This document shows positions 1 to 7,479 of a DNA stretch of 50,579 bases, piece after piece. The position numbers were made by a program, and so were the translations under genes. How positions within the stretch are numbered: the stretch's first letter is position 1; every line of letters starts with the position of its first letter. This stretch comes from Halanaerobium sp051746665 (lineage in GTDB: Bacteria > Bacillota > Halanaerobiia > Halanaerobiales > Halanaerobiaceae): assembly GCA_051746665.1 (NCBI GenBank), contig JBNJFG010000008.1, positions 1-50,579 on the forward strand, given 5' to 3'. The notes under the pieces are model-generated. The model ran no database searches, was not told where the DNA came from, and was given only the letters and a program-made list of their open reading frames with translations.

Positions 1-1
1 A

Positions 2-130
2 GTTACTAAGTTATTTGATGAAATTGCACCTCAGTATTCAGAAAGACCTGGTGGTTATACAAGAATTTTAAAGATGTATCCCCGCAGAGGAGATGCAGCA
101 AAGCAAGCGATCATTGAATTAGTAGAATAA
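2..130 (+). CDS. rplQ: 50S ribosomal protein L17, C-terminal end (partial)
   Basis: The window opens inside this gene; 42 codons and a TAA stop are visible. The peptide ends with the L17 signature GGYTRILK followed by RRGD and a terminal IELVE, the typical C-terminus of bacterial L17, a large-subunit protein near the peptide exit tunnel. Its position directly upstream of ecfA1-ecfA2-ecfT-truA matches the conserved Firmicutes ribosomal cluster, with only 20 nt before the next start. The N-terminal part lies outside the window. Confidence 0.93.
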   Translation, partial: VTKLFDEIAPQYSERPGGYTRILKMYPRRGDAAKQAIIELVE

Positions 131-150
131 TACTGAATGTAGGTGTTAAT

Positions 151-972
151 ATGAGCCTGATAGAAATTAATGGGGTAGACTTTCTTTATGAAAATGACAA
201 CAGCGCTAGACCGGCTCTGCAAAATATTGATTTGCAGATAGAAGCCGGTGATTTTGCTGTTGTAATTGGTTCAAATGGTTCAGGTAAATCTACCCTGGCA
301 AAATTGTTAAATGTACTCTTAACTCCTTCCAAAGGAGAAATTTTTGTTGATGGTTTAAATACTAATGATCCTGATAATACCTGGAAGATTAGACAGAAGG
401 TTGGAATGGTTTTTCAAAATCCAGACAATCAGCTGGTTGCTTCTATGGTAGAGGATGATGTAGCATTTGGACCTGAAAATCTTGGCATTCCCAGTCCGGA
501 AATTCGTAAAAGAGTTGATCGGTCATTAGAAATGGTTGGAATGTCTGGTTTTCAAAAATTTGCACCACACAAATTATCTGGTGGTCAAAAACAGAGAGTT
601 GCTATTGCCGGGGTTATTGCCATGGAACCAGATTGTATTGTTTTAGATGAACCAACTGCAATGCTTGATCCGCAGGGAAGAAAAGAGGTTATGGAAACAG
701 TACAATACTTAAATAAAGAAAAAGGAATTACTGTTGTCCATATAACTCATTTTATGGAAGAAGCTGTAGATGCAGATAAAGTTATTGTAATGAACCAAGG
801 TGAAATTCTTCATAAAGGAAGTCCGAAAACCATATTTAGATTAGTTGAGCAGTTAAAGGATATAAATTTAGATATACCTGTTGCAGTTGAGGTTGCTGAA
901 TATCTGCGTCAGGAAAAAATTAATATTCCTGATATTTTAAGCATAGATGAGTTGGTGGATGCATTATGTTAA
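151..972 (+). CDS. ecfA1: Energy-coupling factor transporter ATPase EcfA1
   Basis: This is one of two ATPases that drive group II ECF vitamin/metal importers, working with EcfT and interchangeable substrate-binding S components. The 273-aa protein has a Walker A motif GSNGSGKST (residues 40-48), a Q-loop in VFQNPDNQ, the ABC signature LSGGQKQR (about 142-149), Walker B CIVLDEP (about 162-168) and an H-loop ITHFMEEA. The QNPDNQ Q-loop is typical of the CbiO/EcfA family. ATG 151 follows an AGGTG-like SD. The stop overlaps the start of ecfA2 by 7 nt, so the two are translationally coupled. No S component is present nearby, which suggests a shared (group II) module. Confidence 0.95.
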   Translation: MSLIEINGVDFLYENDNSARPALQNIDLQIEAGDFAVVIGSNGSGKSTLAKLLNVLLTPSKGEIFVDGLNTNDPDNTWKIRQKVGMVFQNPDNQLVASMVEDDVAFGPENLGIPSPEIRKRVDRSLEMVGMSGFQKFAPHKLSGGQKQRVAIAGVIAMEPDCIVLDEPTAMLDPQGRKEVMETVQYLNKEKGITVVHITHFMEEAVDADKVIVMNQGEILHKGSPKTIFRLVEQLKDINLDIPVAVEVAEYLRQEKINIPDILSIDELVDALC

Positions 973-1814
973 TAGAATTAAAAAATGTAAGCCATGTTTA
1001 TCAGGATGAAAATAATGTTAAAGCATTAAAAAATATTAATTTAGAGATTAGTAAAGGCGAATTTATTGGAATTGTAGGACATACAGGTTCTGGTAAATCT
1101 ACTTTGGTTCAGCTTTTCAATGGTTTAATTATTCCCAGTTCAGGGACTGTAAAGGTTAATGGAAAAAATATTACTAATCAAAAAAGTAATTTAAAAGAAA
1201 CCAGACGCCATGTTGGTTTAGTTTTTCAGTATCCGGAACACCAATTATTTGAAGAAAGTGTTTATCAGGATATTGCCTTTGGCCCAAAAAATCTCGGTCT
1301 AAAAAAGGATGAGATTGAAGAAAGAGTTAAAGAAGTTATGGGATTAGTTGGCCTTGATTATAATGAGTTTAAAGATAGATCACCGTTTAATTTAAGTGGT
1401 GGTCAGCAGCGTAAAGTTGCTATTGCCGGAGTTTTAGCTTTGAAACCGGATGTTTTAGTACTTGATGAACCAAGTGCTGGGCTTGATCCACAGGGTAGAA
1501 AGCAGCTTGCAGAACTTTTGCAATATCTTTATCGAGAGTTGGAAATGACAATTATTTTAATCTCACACCGTATGGAAGAGATTGCTGAATTATCAAGTAG
1601 AGTTATAGTGATGCATCAGGGAGAAATTGTAATTGATGATAATCCTATAGAAGTTTTTTCAAAGGAGCAGAAATTACATAAACTCTCATTGGATTTACCA
1701 CAAATCACTGAAATATTACATCGATTAGATGAAAAAGGTTTGAGAGTAAATACAGATTTATTTTCCATATCTGAAGCATCAACCGAAATTATCAAAGCAT
1801 TGAGGAGCAAATAA
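966..1814 (+). CDS. ecfA2: Energy-coupling factor transporter ATPase EcfA2
   Basis: This is the second, paralogous ATPase of the ECF module. It has 282 aa with Walker A GHTGSGKST (about residues 38-46), the Q-loop VFQYPEHQLFE, signature LSGGQQRK, Walker B VLVLDEPSAGLDP and H-loop ISHRMEE. The QYPEHQLF form of the Q-loop is characteristic of EcfA2 and distinguishes it from EcfA1. The start overlaps the end of ecfA1 and the stop is one base before ecfT, so the three genes form a tightly coupled unit that would assemble as an EcfA1-EcfA2-EcfT complex at the cytoplasmic membrane. Confidence 0.95.
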   Translation: MLIELKNVSHVYQDENNVKALKNINLEISKGEFIGIVGHTGSGKSTLVQLFNGLIIPSSGTVKVNGKNITNQKSNLKETRRHVGLVFQYPEHQLFEESVYQDIAFGPKNLGLKKDEIEERVKEVMGLVGLDYNEFKDRSPFNLSGGQQRKVAIAGVLALKPDVLVLDEPSAGLDPQGRKQLAELLQYLYRELEMTIILISHRMEEIAELSSRVIVMHQGEIVIDDNPIEVFSKEQKLHKLSLDLPQITEILHRLDEKGLRVNTDLFSISEASTEIIKALRSK

Positions 1815-1815
1815 T

Positions 1816-2607
1816 ATGCTAAAAGATATAACAATTGGTCAATATATAGCTCGCGATTCTATTATTCATGCTCTAGATGCTAGGATTAAAATTATAATTA
1901 CTACACTTTTAATAATTGCTTTATTTACTATTGATACTTTTATGGGATTTGGATTTTTTACTGGATTTATTTTAATAGTTGTATTATTGTCCAAAATCTC
2001 AGTCAAAAAAGTTTTGAGAGGCTTAAAACCAATTTTAATTCTGGTTTTGTTCACTTTATTTATTCATATATTTTTAACTAATGGTGGTCGGGTATTATGG
2101 TCCTGGAAATTTATTTCTATTGAATCTGAAGGTGTATATACCGGCTTTTTTATGGTGAGCAGAATTTTTATTTTGATTTTATTTACTTCTCTTTTAACTT
2201 TAACTACTTCTCCGCTGCAGTTGACAGATGGTATTGAATATATTTTATCACCTTTAAAGAGGTTTGGTGTACCTGCAAGTGAGTTATCAATGATGATGAC
2301 AATAGCTCTGCGTTTTATTCCAACTTTATTAGAAGAAGCTGATAAAATAATGAAAGCTCAGCAGGCTAGAGGTGCTGATTTTGAATCTGGGAATTTAATT
2401 CAGAGAGCAAAAAGTTTAATTCCTTTATTGGTTCCTTTATTTATAAGTGCTTTTAGAAGAGCAGATGATCTTGCTTTAGCTATGGAATCTAGATGCTATC
2501 GAGGTGGAGAGAACAGAACAAGGCTTCATGAGCTAGAATTTAAATATTATGACTTTGTTGCTTTAGTATTGATAGTGATACTTGCAGTTGCTGTGTCATT
2601 TTACTAG
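1816..2607 (+). CDS. ecfT: Energy-coupling factor transporter transmembrane protein EcfT
   Basis: This is the membrane scaffold that couples the EcfA ATPases to substrate-binding S components. It has 263 aa with hydrophobic segments near residues 25-65, 70-90, 105-125 and at the C-terminus (about 243-262). The family coupling motifs are visible: AQQARGADF, an Ala-Arg-Gly box, and later AMESRCYRGG, the second one. Both lie in the cytoplasmic coupling helices that contact the ATPases. ATG 1816 follows the ecfA2 stop by one base. The TAG stop directly abuts the SD of truA. Confidence 0.94.
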   Translation: MLKDITIGQYIARDSIIHALDARIKIIITTLLIIALFTIDTFMGFGFFTGFILIVVLLSKISVKKVLRGLKPILILVLFTLFIHIFLTNGGRVLWSWKFISIESEGVYTGFFMVSRIFILILFTSLLTLTTSPLQLTDGIEYILSPLKRFGVPASELSMMMTIALRFIPTLLEEADKIMKAQQARGADFESGNLIQRAKSLIPLLVPLFISAFRRADDLALAMESRCYRGGENRTRLHELEFKYYDFVALVLIVILAVAVSFY

Positions 2608-2619
2608 GTGATATTTAAG

Positions 2620-3366
2620 ATGAGACAAAATTATAAAATTATAGTTGAATATGATGGAAGTAATTATAGCGGCTGGCAGATTCAAAAAAATACTAATGAG
2701 ACAATACAGCAAAAACTTGAAAAAGCTTTAGAAATAATTAATAAAGACAGAGTAGTGGTTACAGGTTCCGGAAGAACAGATGCTGGGGTTCATGCGGCTG
2801 GTCAGACAGCAAATTTCTTTCTAAATGTTGATATACCTGCAAATAAAATTCCACTTGCTTTAAATAGTGAGCTGCCTGATGATATTATTTGTAAAAAGGC
2901 TGAGAAAGTAAATGCTGATTTTCATTCTCGTTATAATGCACGGGGCAAAAAATATAGATATAGAATTTTGAACAGTAATTTTAATTCAGTTTTTGTCCGT
3001 AATTTTGTATATAATGTTCATAAAAAACTTGATTTAAAGCTTATGCAGAGAGCAGCTAAAATTTTTGAAGGCTCTCATGATTTTGCTGCATTATGTGCTG
3101 CTGGTTCTTCTGTAGAATCAACTGTCAGAAATATTTATTCTTTAGATCTTTATGCAGCAGATAATGGGGAGATTTGGATCGATGTTATTGGAAATGGTTT
3201 TTTATATAATATGATAAGAATTTTAGCCGGTACGTTAATTGAAACCGGTCTTAAGAAAAGGACTTTGTTTGAGTTAGAAAATATTTTGCAGAGTTGTGAT
3301 CGAAACAATGCTGGTTTTACTGCTCCGGCTCATGGTTTAACTTTAATGGAAGTATTTTATGATTAA
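2620..3366 (+). CDS. truA: tRNA pseudouridine(38-40) synthase TruA
   Basis: TruA isomerises uridines 38-40 in the anticodon stem of many tRNAs. The 248-aa protein shows the catalytic aspartate in GSGRTDAGVHA (D54), the N-terminal YDGSNYSGWQ motif and the C-terminal NGFLYNMIR segment of the family. An in-frame GTG at 2608 exists, but it is part of the AGGTG SD (2606-2610). ATG 2620, 9 nt after that SD, is therefore the better start. The gene closes the conserved ecfA1-ecfA2-ecfT-truA string and is followed by a new promoter for the L13-S9 unit. Confidence 0.95.
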   Translation: MRQNYKIIVEYDGSNYSGWQIQKNTNETIQQKLEKALEIINKDRVVVTGSGRTDAGVHAAGQTANFFLNVDIPANKIPLALNSELPDDIICKKAEKVNADFHSRYNARGKKYRYRILNSNFNSVFVRNFVYNVHKKLDLKLMQRAAKIFEGSHDFAALCAAGSSVESTVRNIYSLDLYAADNGEIWIDVIGNGFLYNMIRILAGTLIETGLKKRTLFELENILQSCDRNNAGFTAPAHGLTLMEVFYD

Positions 3367-3387
3367 TTTATTTTATTTTCGTTTAAC

Positions 3388-3416
3388 TTGACAAAAGCAG
3401 AAGATTGTATTAAAAT
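3388..3416 (+). promoter_or_regulatory. SigA-type promoter for rplM-rpsI
   Basis: TTGACA (3388-3393), 17 nt, TAAAAT (3411-3416). Transcription would start at about 3423, at the base of the leader hairpin, so the L13-S9 mRNA begins with that structure. Confidence 0.75.
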
Positions 3417-3420
3417 TACT

Positions 3421-3466
3421 ATGAATTATTCTGTTCAACAACAAGCCCCGTTGAGAATAAATTCAT
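3421..3466 (+). promoter_or_regulatory. Putative L13 leader hairpin (ribosomal protein autoregulatory element)
   Basis: A long stem pairs ATGAATTATTCT (3421-3432) with AGAATAAATTCAT (3454-3466), one base bulged. Above it an upper stem pairs TCAAC (3435-3439) with GTTGA (3450-3454 region) around the loop AACAAGCCCC. It sits at the predicted transcription start and ends about 38 nt before rplM. Firmicutes are known to carry an L13-binding leader at this place, and the GC-rich loop fits my recollection of that family. The assignment to the family is inferred from position and shape and has not been checked against a covariance model. Confidence 0.55.
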
Positions 3467-3503
3467 GTAATTATAGAGAGTATTTAACTAAGGAGGTATA
3501 GTT

Positions 3504-3932
3504 ATGTCAACATATATGGCAAAAAATGAAAATGTAGAGTGCAAATGGTATGTAGTTGATGCTGCAGATAAAACTTTAGGAAGACTTGCATCTGAAATTG
3601 CTCAGTATATTAGAGGAAAGCATAAGCCTACTTTTACTCCTCATGTAGATATGGGAGATTATATAGTAGTTGTAAATGCTGAAAAAGTAAAATTAACTGG
3701 TAAGAAGTGGGATGATAAGAAACATTATAGTCATACCAATCACCCAGGTGGTATTAATGAAATCACTTATAAGGATCTTCGTGCTAAAAACCCTGAATTT
3801 ATTATTGAAAAAGCTGTGAAGGGTATGTTACCACATAATAAGCTAGGTAGAAAAATGTTTAAAAAATTGAAAGTATATAGTGGACCTAATCATCCACATC
3901 AGGCTCAAGAACCAGAAAAATTAGAACTTTAA
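3504..3932 (+). CDS. rplM: 50S ribosomal protein L13
   Basis: L13 is an early-assembling large-subunit protein. The 142-aa protein contains the family motifs WYVVDAADKTLGRLAS, IRGKHKPTFTPH, NAEKVKLTGKK and the C-terminal GMLPHNKLGR and KLKVYSGPNHPH. ATG 3504 follows an AAGGAGGT SD. The gene forms a two-gene unit with rpsI downstream and has its own promoter and a leader hairpin that may allow feedback control by L13. Confidence 0.97.
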   Translation: MSTYMAKNENVECKWYVVDAADKTLGRLASEIAQYIRGKHKPTFTPHVDMGDYIVVVNAEKVKLTGKKWDDKKHYSHTNHPGGINEITYKDLRAKNPEFIIEKAVKGMLPHNKLGRKMFKKLKVYSGPNHPHQAQEPEKLEL

Positions 3933-3955
3933 TTCTGAGAGGAGGAATTTAATAG

Positions 3956-4351
3956 ATGGCTTCTGAAGTACAATATAGAGGTACAGGTCGTAGAAAAACT
4001 TCTACAGCACGTGTTCGCCTGCTGCCCGGAGATGGAAAATTTTTAGTAAATGACAAAGAAATTGATAACTATTTTAATAGAAAATCTTTAATTAAGGATA
4101 TTATGTCACCTTTAGAATTAGTTAATGCTGATGGAACATTTGATGTATTAGTTAATGTTAGAGGTGGTGGACTTTCAGGTCAAGCTGGAGCGGTTCGTCA
4201 TGGAATTGCTAGAGCATTATTGGAAGTTGATCAGGATTACCGTGGACCACTTAAGAAAGCTGGTTACTTAACTAGAGACTCCCGTATGGTTGAAAGAAAA
4301 AAATACGGTCGCAAAAAAGCGAGAAAAAGTCCACAGTTCTCAAAAAGATAA
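3956..4351 (+). CDS. rpsI: 30S ribosomal protein S9
   Basis: S9 is a small-subunit head protein whose C-terminal tail reaches the P-site tRNA. The 131-aa protein has the N-terminal YRGTGRRKTSTARVRL motif, the central GGGLSGQAGAVRHGIARAL block and the basic terminal tail KKARKSPQFSKR ending in the conserved KR. ATG 3956 lies behind GAGGAGG. It is the last gene of the L13-S9 unit and is followed by a rho-independent terminator. Confidence 0.97.
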   Translation: MASEVQYRGTGRRKTSTARVRLLPGDGKFLVNDKEIDNYFNRKSLIKDIMSPLELVNADGTFDVLVNVRGGGLSGQAGAVRHGIARALLEVDQDYRGPLKKAGYLTRDSRMVERKKYGRKKARKSPQFSKR

Positions 4352-4374
4352 TATTATATTTGAAATTATTGCAG

Positions 4375-4404
4375 GCAGAGCTCAGGCTCTGCTTTTTTCT
4401 TTTT
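4375..4404 (+). terminator. Rho-independent terminator after rpsI
   Basis: GCAGAGC (4375-4381) pairs with GCTCTGC (4386-4392) over a 4-nt loop, followed by TTTTTTCTTTTTT. It ends the rplM-rpsI transcript. Confidence 0.9.
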
Positions 4405-4658
4405 TCTAATTGTATTTTTCTTTAAAAAAATTTACTTTGCATTAATTATAAAAATGAAAAAGCAGCCCTTCGTGTATTAGTTGCTTTATAGTTAAGAAAT
4501 GTGTTAGAGAAAAGAAGCGTTATAGGTGTTTTTTTATCGGACTATTTGTTGTATAATATTAATAACGGTAGAATAAATTTGAGGTTTCTATTTTATAAAC
4601 AGATAATTGAAAAGTTTTATATTTATTTTATGCTTAACTTTAGCTGGAGGTGAAATTA
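4405..4658 (+). promoter_or_regulatory. Intergenic region with candidate promoter for the AmmeMemoRadiSam genes
   Basis: No gene is visible in this stretch. A perfect TATAAT lies at 4552-4557, but the -35 position (4529-4534) reads only T-rich, so the promoter is plausible and unproven. A transcript from here would carry a leader of roughly 95 nt. A loose inverted repeat (AAAGCA about 4458, TGCTTT about 4481) has no convincing T-tract on either strand. Confidence 0.4.
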
Positions 4659-5486
4659 ATGGGAGTTGAATGTGCTGCTTTACTGCCGCATCCGCCGATT
4701 GTGATTGAGGAAATTGGTGGTCGGGAATTGAAAAAGGCAGAAAAAACTGTTCAGGGATTTAAAAAAACTGCTGCAGAAATTGCTGAATTTAAGGATGAAC
4801 TTGATTTAATAGTCTTTATTACACCACACGGTCCTGTTTTTCGTTCTACTGCTTCTATAATTATTAAAGAAGATCTTAAAGGAGATTTTAGTGATTTTGG
4901 ATATCCAAAGCTTAAATTTAAAGAAAAGTCAGACACGGTTTTTTCTGAAAAATTAATTTCAAAGATTAAAGAAAAGAATTTATCTTTACAACCCTTGAGA
5001 AAAAATGATTTAAAAAACTATGGTGTTGATCAGGAACTTGACCACGGGATTATGGTTCCATTAAATTATCTGAAAGAAGCTGGGATTAAATTACCTCTAA
5101 TACCGATTTCTATTGGTTTTATTTCGTATGAGGAATTATATCAAATCGGACAGGAAATTGCTAGAACAGCGAAAGATCTTGATTATAAGATAGCTGTGAT
5201 TGCAAGTGGCGACTTATCACACCGCTTAAAAAAAGGAGCACCTGCCGGATATAATTCAGATGCTCATATTTTTGATGAAAAGCTAATTCAATATTTTAAA
5301 AATAAAGATTTTCAATCTATCTTGAATTTTGACTCTGAATTGGTTGAAAAAGCCGGAGAGTGCGGTTTGAGGCCGATTACAGCTATGTTAGGGGCAATTG
5401 ATGGATTAGACATAGAAGTTAGGGTTAATTCATATGAAGGGCCTTTTGGGGTTGGCTATGGGACAATTTTCATTAATAAAAAATAA
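4659..5486 (+). CDS. amrB: AmmeMemoRadiSam system protein B (MEMO1 / class III extradiol dioxygenase fold)
   Basis: The 275-aa protein belongs to the MEMO1-like branch of the class III extradiol dioxygenase (LigB) superfamily. Visible features are the N-terminal LLPHPPIVIEEIGG with the paired PHPP, VFITPHGPVFR, DHGIMVPLNYL and ASGDLSHRL, which supply the histidines and aspartate that line the metal pocket in this fold. Its substrate is unknown. GTG 4650 is in frame, but it overlaps the GGAGG SD, so ATG 4659 (spacing 8) is chosen. It is followed by the AMMECR1 and radical SAM partners, the standard three-gene arrangement. Function as a dioxygenase should not be assumed. Confidence 0.85.
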   Translation: MGVECAALLPHPPIVIEEIGGRELKKAEKTVQGFKKTAAEIAEFKDELDLIVFITPHGPVFRSTASIIIKEDLKGDFSDFGYPKLKFKEKSDTVFSEKLISKIKEKNLSLQPLRKNDLKNYGVDQELDHGIMVPLNYLKEAGIKLPLIPISIGFISYEELYQIGQEIARTAKDLDYKIAVIASGDLSHRLKKGAPAGYNSDAHIFDEKLIQYFKNKDFQSILNFDSELVEKAGECGLRPITAMLGAIDGLDIEVRVNSYEGPFGVGYGTIFINKK

Positions 5487-5577
5487 ATTGAATTAAATGG
5501 TAAAATGGAATATCACTTTATATTTAAATGGTGATAAAATTTAATATTACCAAGTATATTAAGAGGGAGTGATCATA

Positions 5578-6105
5578 ATGAGAGAAGAAAAATTTATTAC
5601 TGATTTAGCAAGAAGAGCAGTTGAAGACTATATTATCAGTGGCAAAGAGGCTCAAATTAGTGAAGATGAACTTCCGGAGATTTTAAAAGAAAAAGCTGGT
5701 GTATTTGTAACCTTGAAAAAAAACAATAAATTAAGAGGCTGTATGGGTACTTTTAGGCCGGTTCAGAAAAATGCTGCTTATGAAATAGTAAATAATGCAA
5801 TGACAGCTGCTGAGAATGATCCTCGATTTCCAGAAGTAAATAAAGAAGAACTCAATGATATTAAATTTTCAGTTGATATACTATCTGAACCCGAACAGGT
5901 AAGAGACAAAAAAGAACTTAACCCTAAAAAATACGGTATTTTAGTAAAAGGAGGACATCAAACCGGATTACTTCTTCCAGATCTTGAAGGAATTGAAACA
6001 GCTGAAGAACAGCTAAATATTGCTAAGCGAAAAGCTGGATTAAAAGAGGACTCTGAAGTAGAAATTTATCGTTTCACAGTAAATAGGTTTGATGAAAATG
6101 AATGA
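5578..6105 (+). CDS. amrA: AmmeMemoRadiSam system protein A (AMMECR1 domain)
   Basis: The 175-aa protein is a single AMMECR1 domain. The diagnostic hexapeptide region LRGCMGTF (about residues 48-55) is present, preceded by GVFVTLKKNNK, and the later YGILVKGGHQTGLLLP segment also fits the family. The invariant cysteine in RGCMG suggests a ligand or catalytic role, but none is established. GTG 5569 is in frame but overlaps the AGAGGGAG SD, so ATG 5578 is preferred. The stop overlaps the start of the radical SAM gene by 8 nt, which argues for coupled translation and a shared pathway or complex. Confidence 0.88.
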   Translation: MREEKFITDLARRAVEDYIISGKEAQISEDELPEILKEKAGVFVTLKKNNKLRGCMGTFRPVQKNAAYEIVNNAMTAAENDPRFPEVNKEELNDIKFSVDILSEPEQVRDKKELNPKKYGILVKGGHQTGLLLPDLEGIETAEEQLNIAKRKAGLKEDSEVEIYRFTVNRFDENE

Positions 6106-7090
6106 TCAACATTTAGCTAAATTTTATCATTTAGAAGAAAATGAGCTAATAGAATGTGATTTATGTCCTCACAATTGTAAAATTTCTAATAATAAAACTG
6201 GTATTTGTAGAGTTAGAAAAAATATTGATGGTAAATTGTATACATTAAATTATGGCAAGGTATCTTCTTTAGGGATTGATCCGATTGAGAAAAAACCACT
6301 TTATCATTTTCATCCTCAGGCAGGGGTTCTTTCTCTAGGTAGTTGGGGTTGTAATATGAGCTGTAAATTTTGCCAGAACTGGCAGATCAGTCAGCAAAAG
6401 CCAAAATTAAGAGAATTTAAACCGGCTGAAATAGTTCAAACTGCTTTAGATAAAGATATTAATTTAATCGCCTACACTTATTCTGAACCAACAGTTTTTT
6501 ATGAATATATGCTTGAGACAGCTGAGATTGCAGCTGAAAAAGGCTTGAAAAATATTATGGTTAGTAACGGCTTTATTAACAAAGAACCTTTAAAAAAACT
6601 TATTCCAGTTTTAGACGCAGCTAATATTGATTTAAAGGCGTTCAACAATGATTTTTATAAAAATTATTGTAATGGAGGCCTAAAAGCTGTAAAGAAGACA
6701 ATAAAAATGCTGGCAAAAGAAATACATTTAGAAGTTACAACTCTAATTGTGACTGATTTAAATGATGAATTAGCTGAGCTAGAAGAACTATTTAAATGGC
6801 TTGCTGGTGTTAATCGTGAAATTCCACTTCATTTGAGCAGATATCATCCAGCCTATAAACTTGATAATCCAGCAACCGATATAGAATTGATGAAAAAAGC
6901 TTATCATACAGCAAAAAAATATTTAGACCATGTTTATTTAGGAAACACAATAATTAAAAATACAGCTGACACTTACTGTAGTAATTGTGGGGAAAAATTG
7001 ATTAAGAGAAAAAGCTATAATCTAATTAATAAGCTTGATGGTAACAGATGTCCTAACTGTGAAGAAAAAATTTATGGGGAATTTTCTTAA
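6098..7090 (+). CDS. amrS: AmmeMemoRadiSam system radical SAM enzyme
   Basis: This is a radical SAM protein of the PflA-like AmmeMemoRadiSam type. From ATG 6098 it has 330 aa. The SAM-cluster motif is GCNMSCKFC (C85, C89, C92). An N-terminal cysteine set (C20, C23, C27, C37) and a C-terminal zinc-ribbon-like pair CSNCG...CPNCE (about 295-322) could bind extra metal. NNDFYKNYCNGGLKAV and the HLSRYHPAYK segment are typical of this subgroup. ATG 6092 and TTG 6089 are also in frame; 6098 gives the better distance from the weak AGG at 6085. The reaction and substrate are unknown; the neighbours suggest a modification of a small molecule or protein handled by proteins A and B. Confidence 0.88.
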   Translation: MNDQHLAKFYHLEENELIECDLCPHNCKISNNKTGICRVRKNIDGKLYTLNYGKVSSLGIDPIEKKPLYHFHPQAGVLSLGSWGCNMSCKFCQNWQISQQKPKLREFKPAEIVQTALDKDINLIAYTYSEPTVFYEYMLETAEIAAEKGLKNIMVSNGFINKEPLKKLIPVLDAANIDLKAFNNDFYKNYCNGGLKAVKKTIKMLAKEIHLEVTTLIVTDLNDELAELEELFKWLAGVNREIPLHLSRYHPAYKLDNPATDIELMKKAYHTAKKYLDHVYLGNTIIKNTADTYCSNCGEKLIKRKSYNLINKLDGNRCPNCEEKIYGEFS

Positions 7091-7173
7091 TAACAAAATA
7101 AAAAAAATAAACAGTCATTTCGATACAACAAACTTATCAAATAATTTTTAATTTTATTTATTTAAAGTGCAGC

Positions 7174-7202
7174 TTGACAGTTAATAATAGTACTGCTATA
7201 CT
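7174..7202 (+). promoter_or_regulatory. Strong SigA-type promoter for a small zinc-ribbon gene
   Basis: TTGACA (7174-7179), 17 nt, TATACT (7197-7202), with a TG one base upstream of the -10 (extended -10). The start would be near 7209, about 43 nt before the ATG. Confidence 0.85.
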
Positions 7203-7251
7203 CTATTTAAGCTCGTATAATAATTATAAGACTAATAAGGAGGGCTTAATA

Positions 7252-7413
7252 ATGAGAAACAAAAATGTAAAATGTAATGCTTGTGGAAGTCAAAATTGGT
7301 CTGGTGCACTCTATTGTGAGAAGTGTAGTGGTGACTTATATCATAATCATAATGATGAAAAAATTACAGCAAAGCTTGAGAAAGCAAATAATGTTTTCAA
7401 ATTATGGATGTAA
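7252..7413 (+). CDS. Small zinc-ribbon protein (53 aa), function unknown
   Basis: A 53-aa hydrophilic protein with two CxxC pairs, C8/C11 (CNAC) and C22/C25 (CEKC), spaced as in a rubredoxin-like zinc ribbon. A short charged tail with HNHNDEK follows and a basic C-terminal helix ends in KLWM. ATG 7252 follows AAGGAGGG. A longer frame extending to 7174 runs through the promoter and is not credible. The gene has its own strong promoter and a terminator directly after the stop, so it is an independent unit. I do not recognise a family. A protein- or RNA-binding zinc adaptor is the simplest guess. Confidence 0.75.
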   Translation: MRNKNVKCNACGSQNWSGALYCEKCSGDLYHNHNDEKITAKLEKANNVFKLWM

Positions 7414-7420
7414 TTAAATA

Positions 7421-7461
7421 AGAACTAAAAAGGTCGGCCTTAGGTCGGCCTTTTCAGTTCT
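7421..7461. terminator. Bidirectional terminator between convergent genes
   Basis: Two direct copies of GGTCGGCC fold against each other by GU wobbles (AAAGG...CCTTT around a TTA loop). The structure is extended outside by AGAACT (7421-7426) with AGTTCT (7456-7461). It lies between the + strand zinc-ribbon gene and the - strand membrane protein and could serve both. Confidence 0.75.
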
Positions 7462-7479
7462 TTCGCGAATAAATTTTAT

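Noticed and set aside
4456..4486. Possible minus-strand terminator (AAAGCA/TGCTTT) between rpsI and the MEMO1 gene
   Set aside because: Only six pairs, a 16-nt loop and no minus-strand gene that it could end.
7174..7251. Upstream extension of the zinc-ribbon frame to 7174
   Set aside because: It would translate the promoter itself; ATG 7252 has a strong SD.
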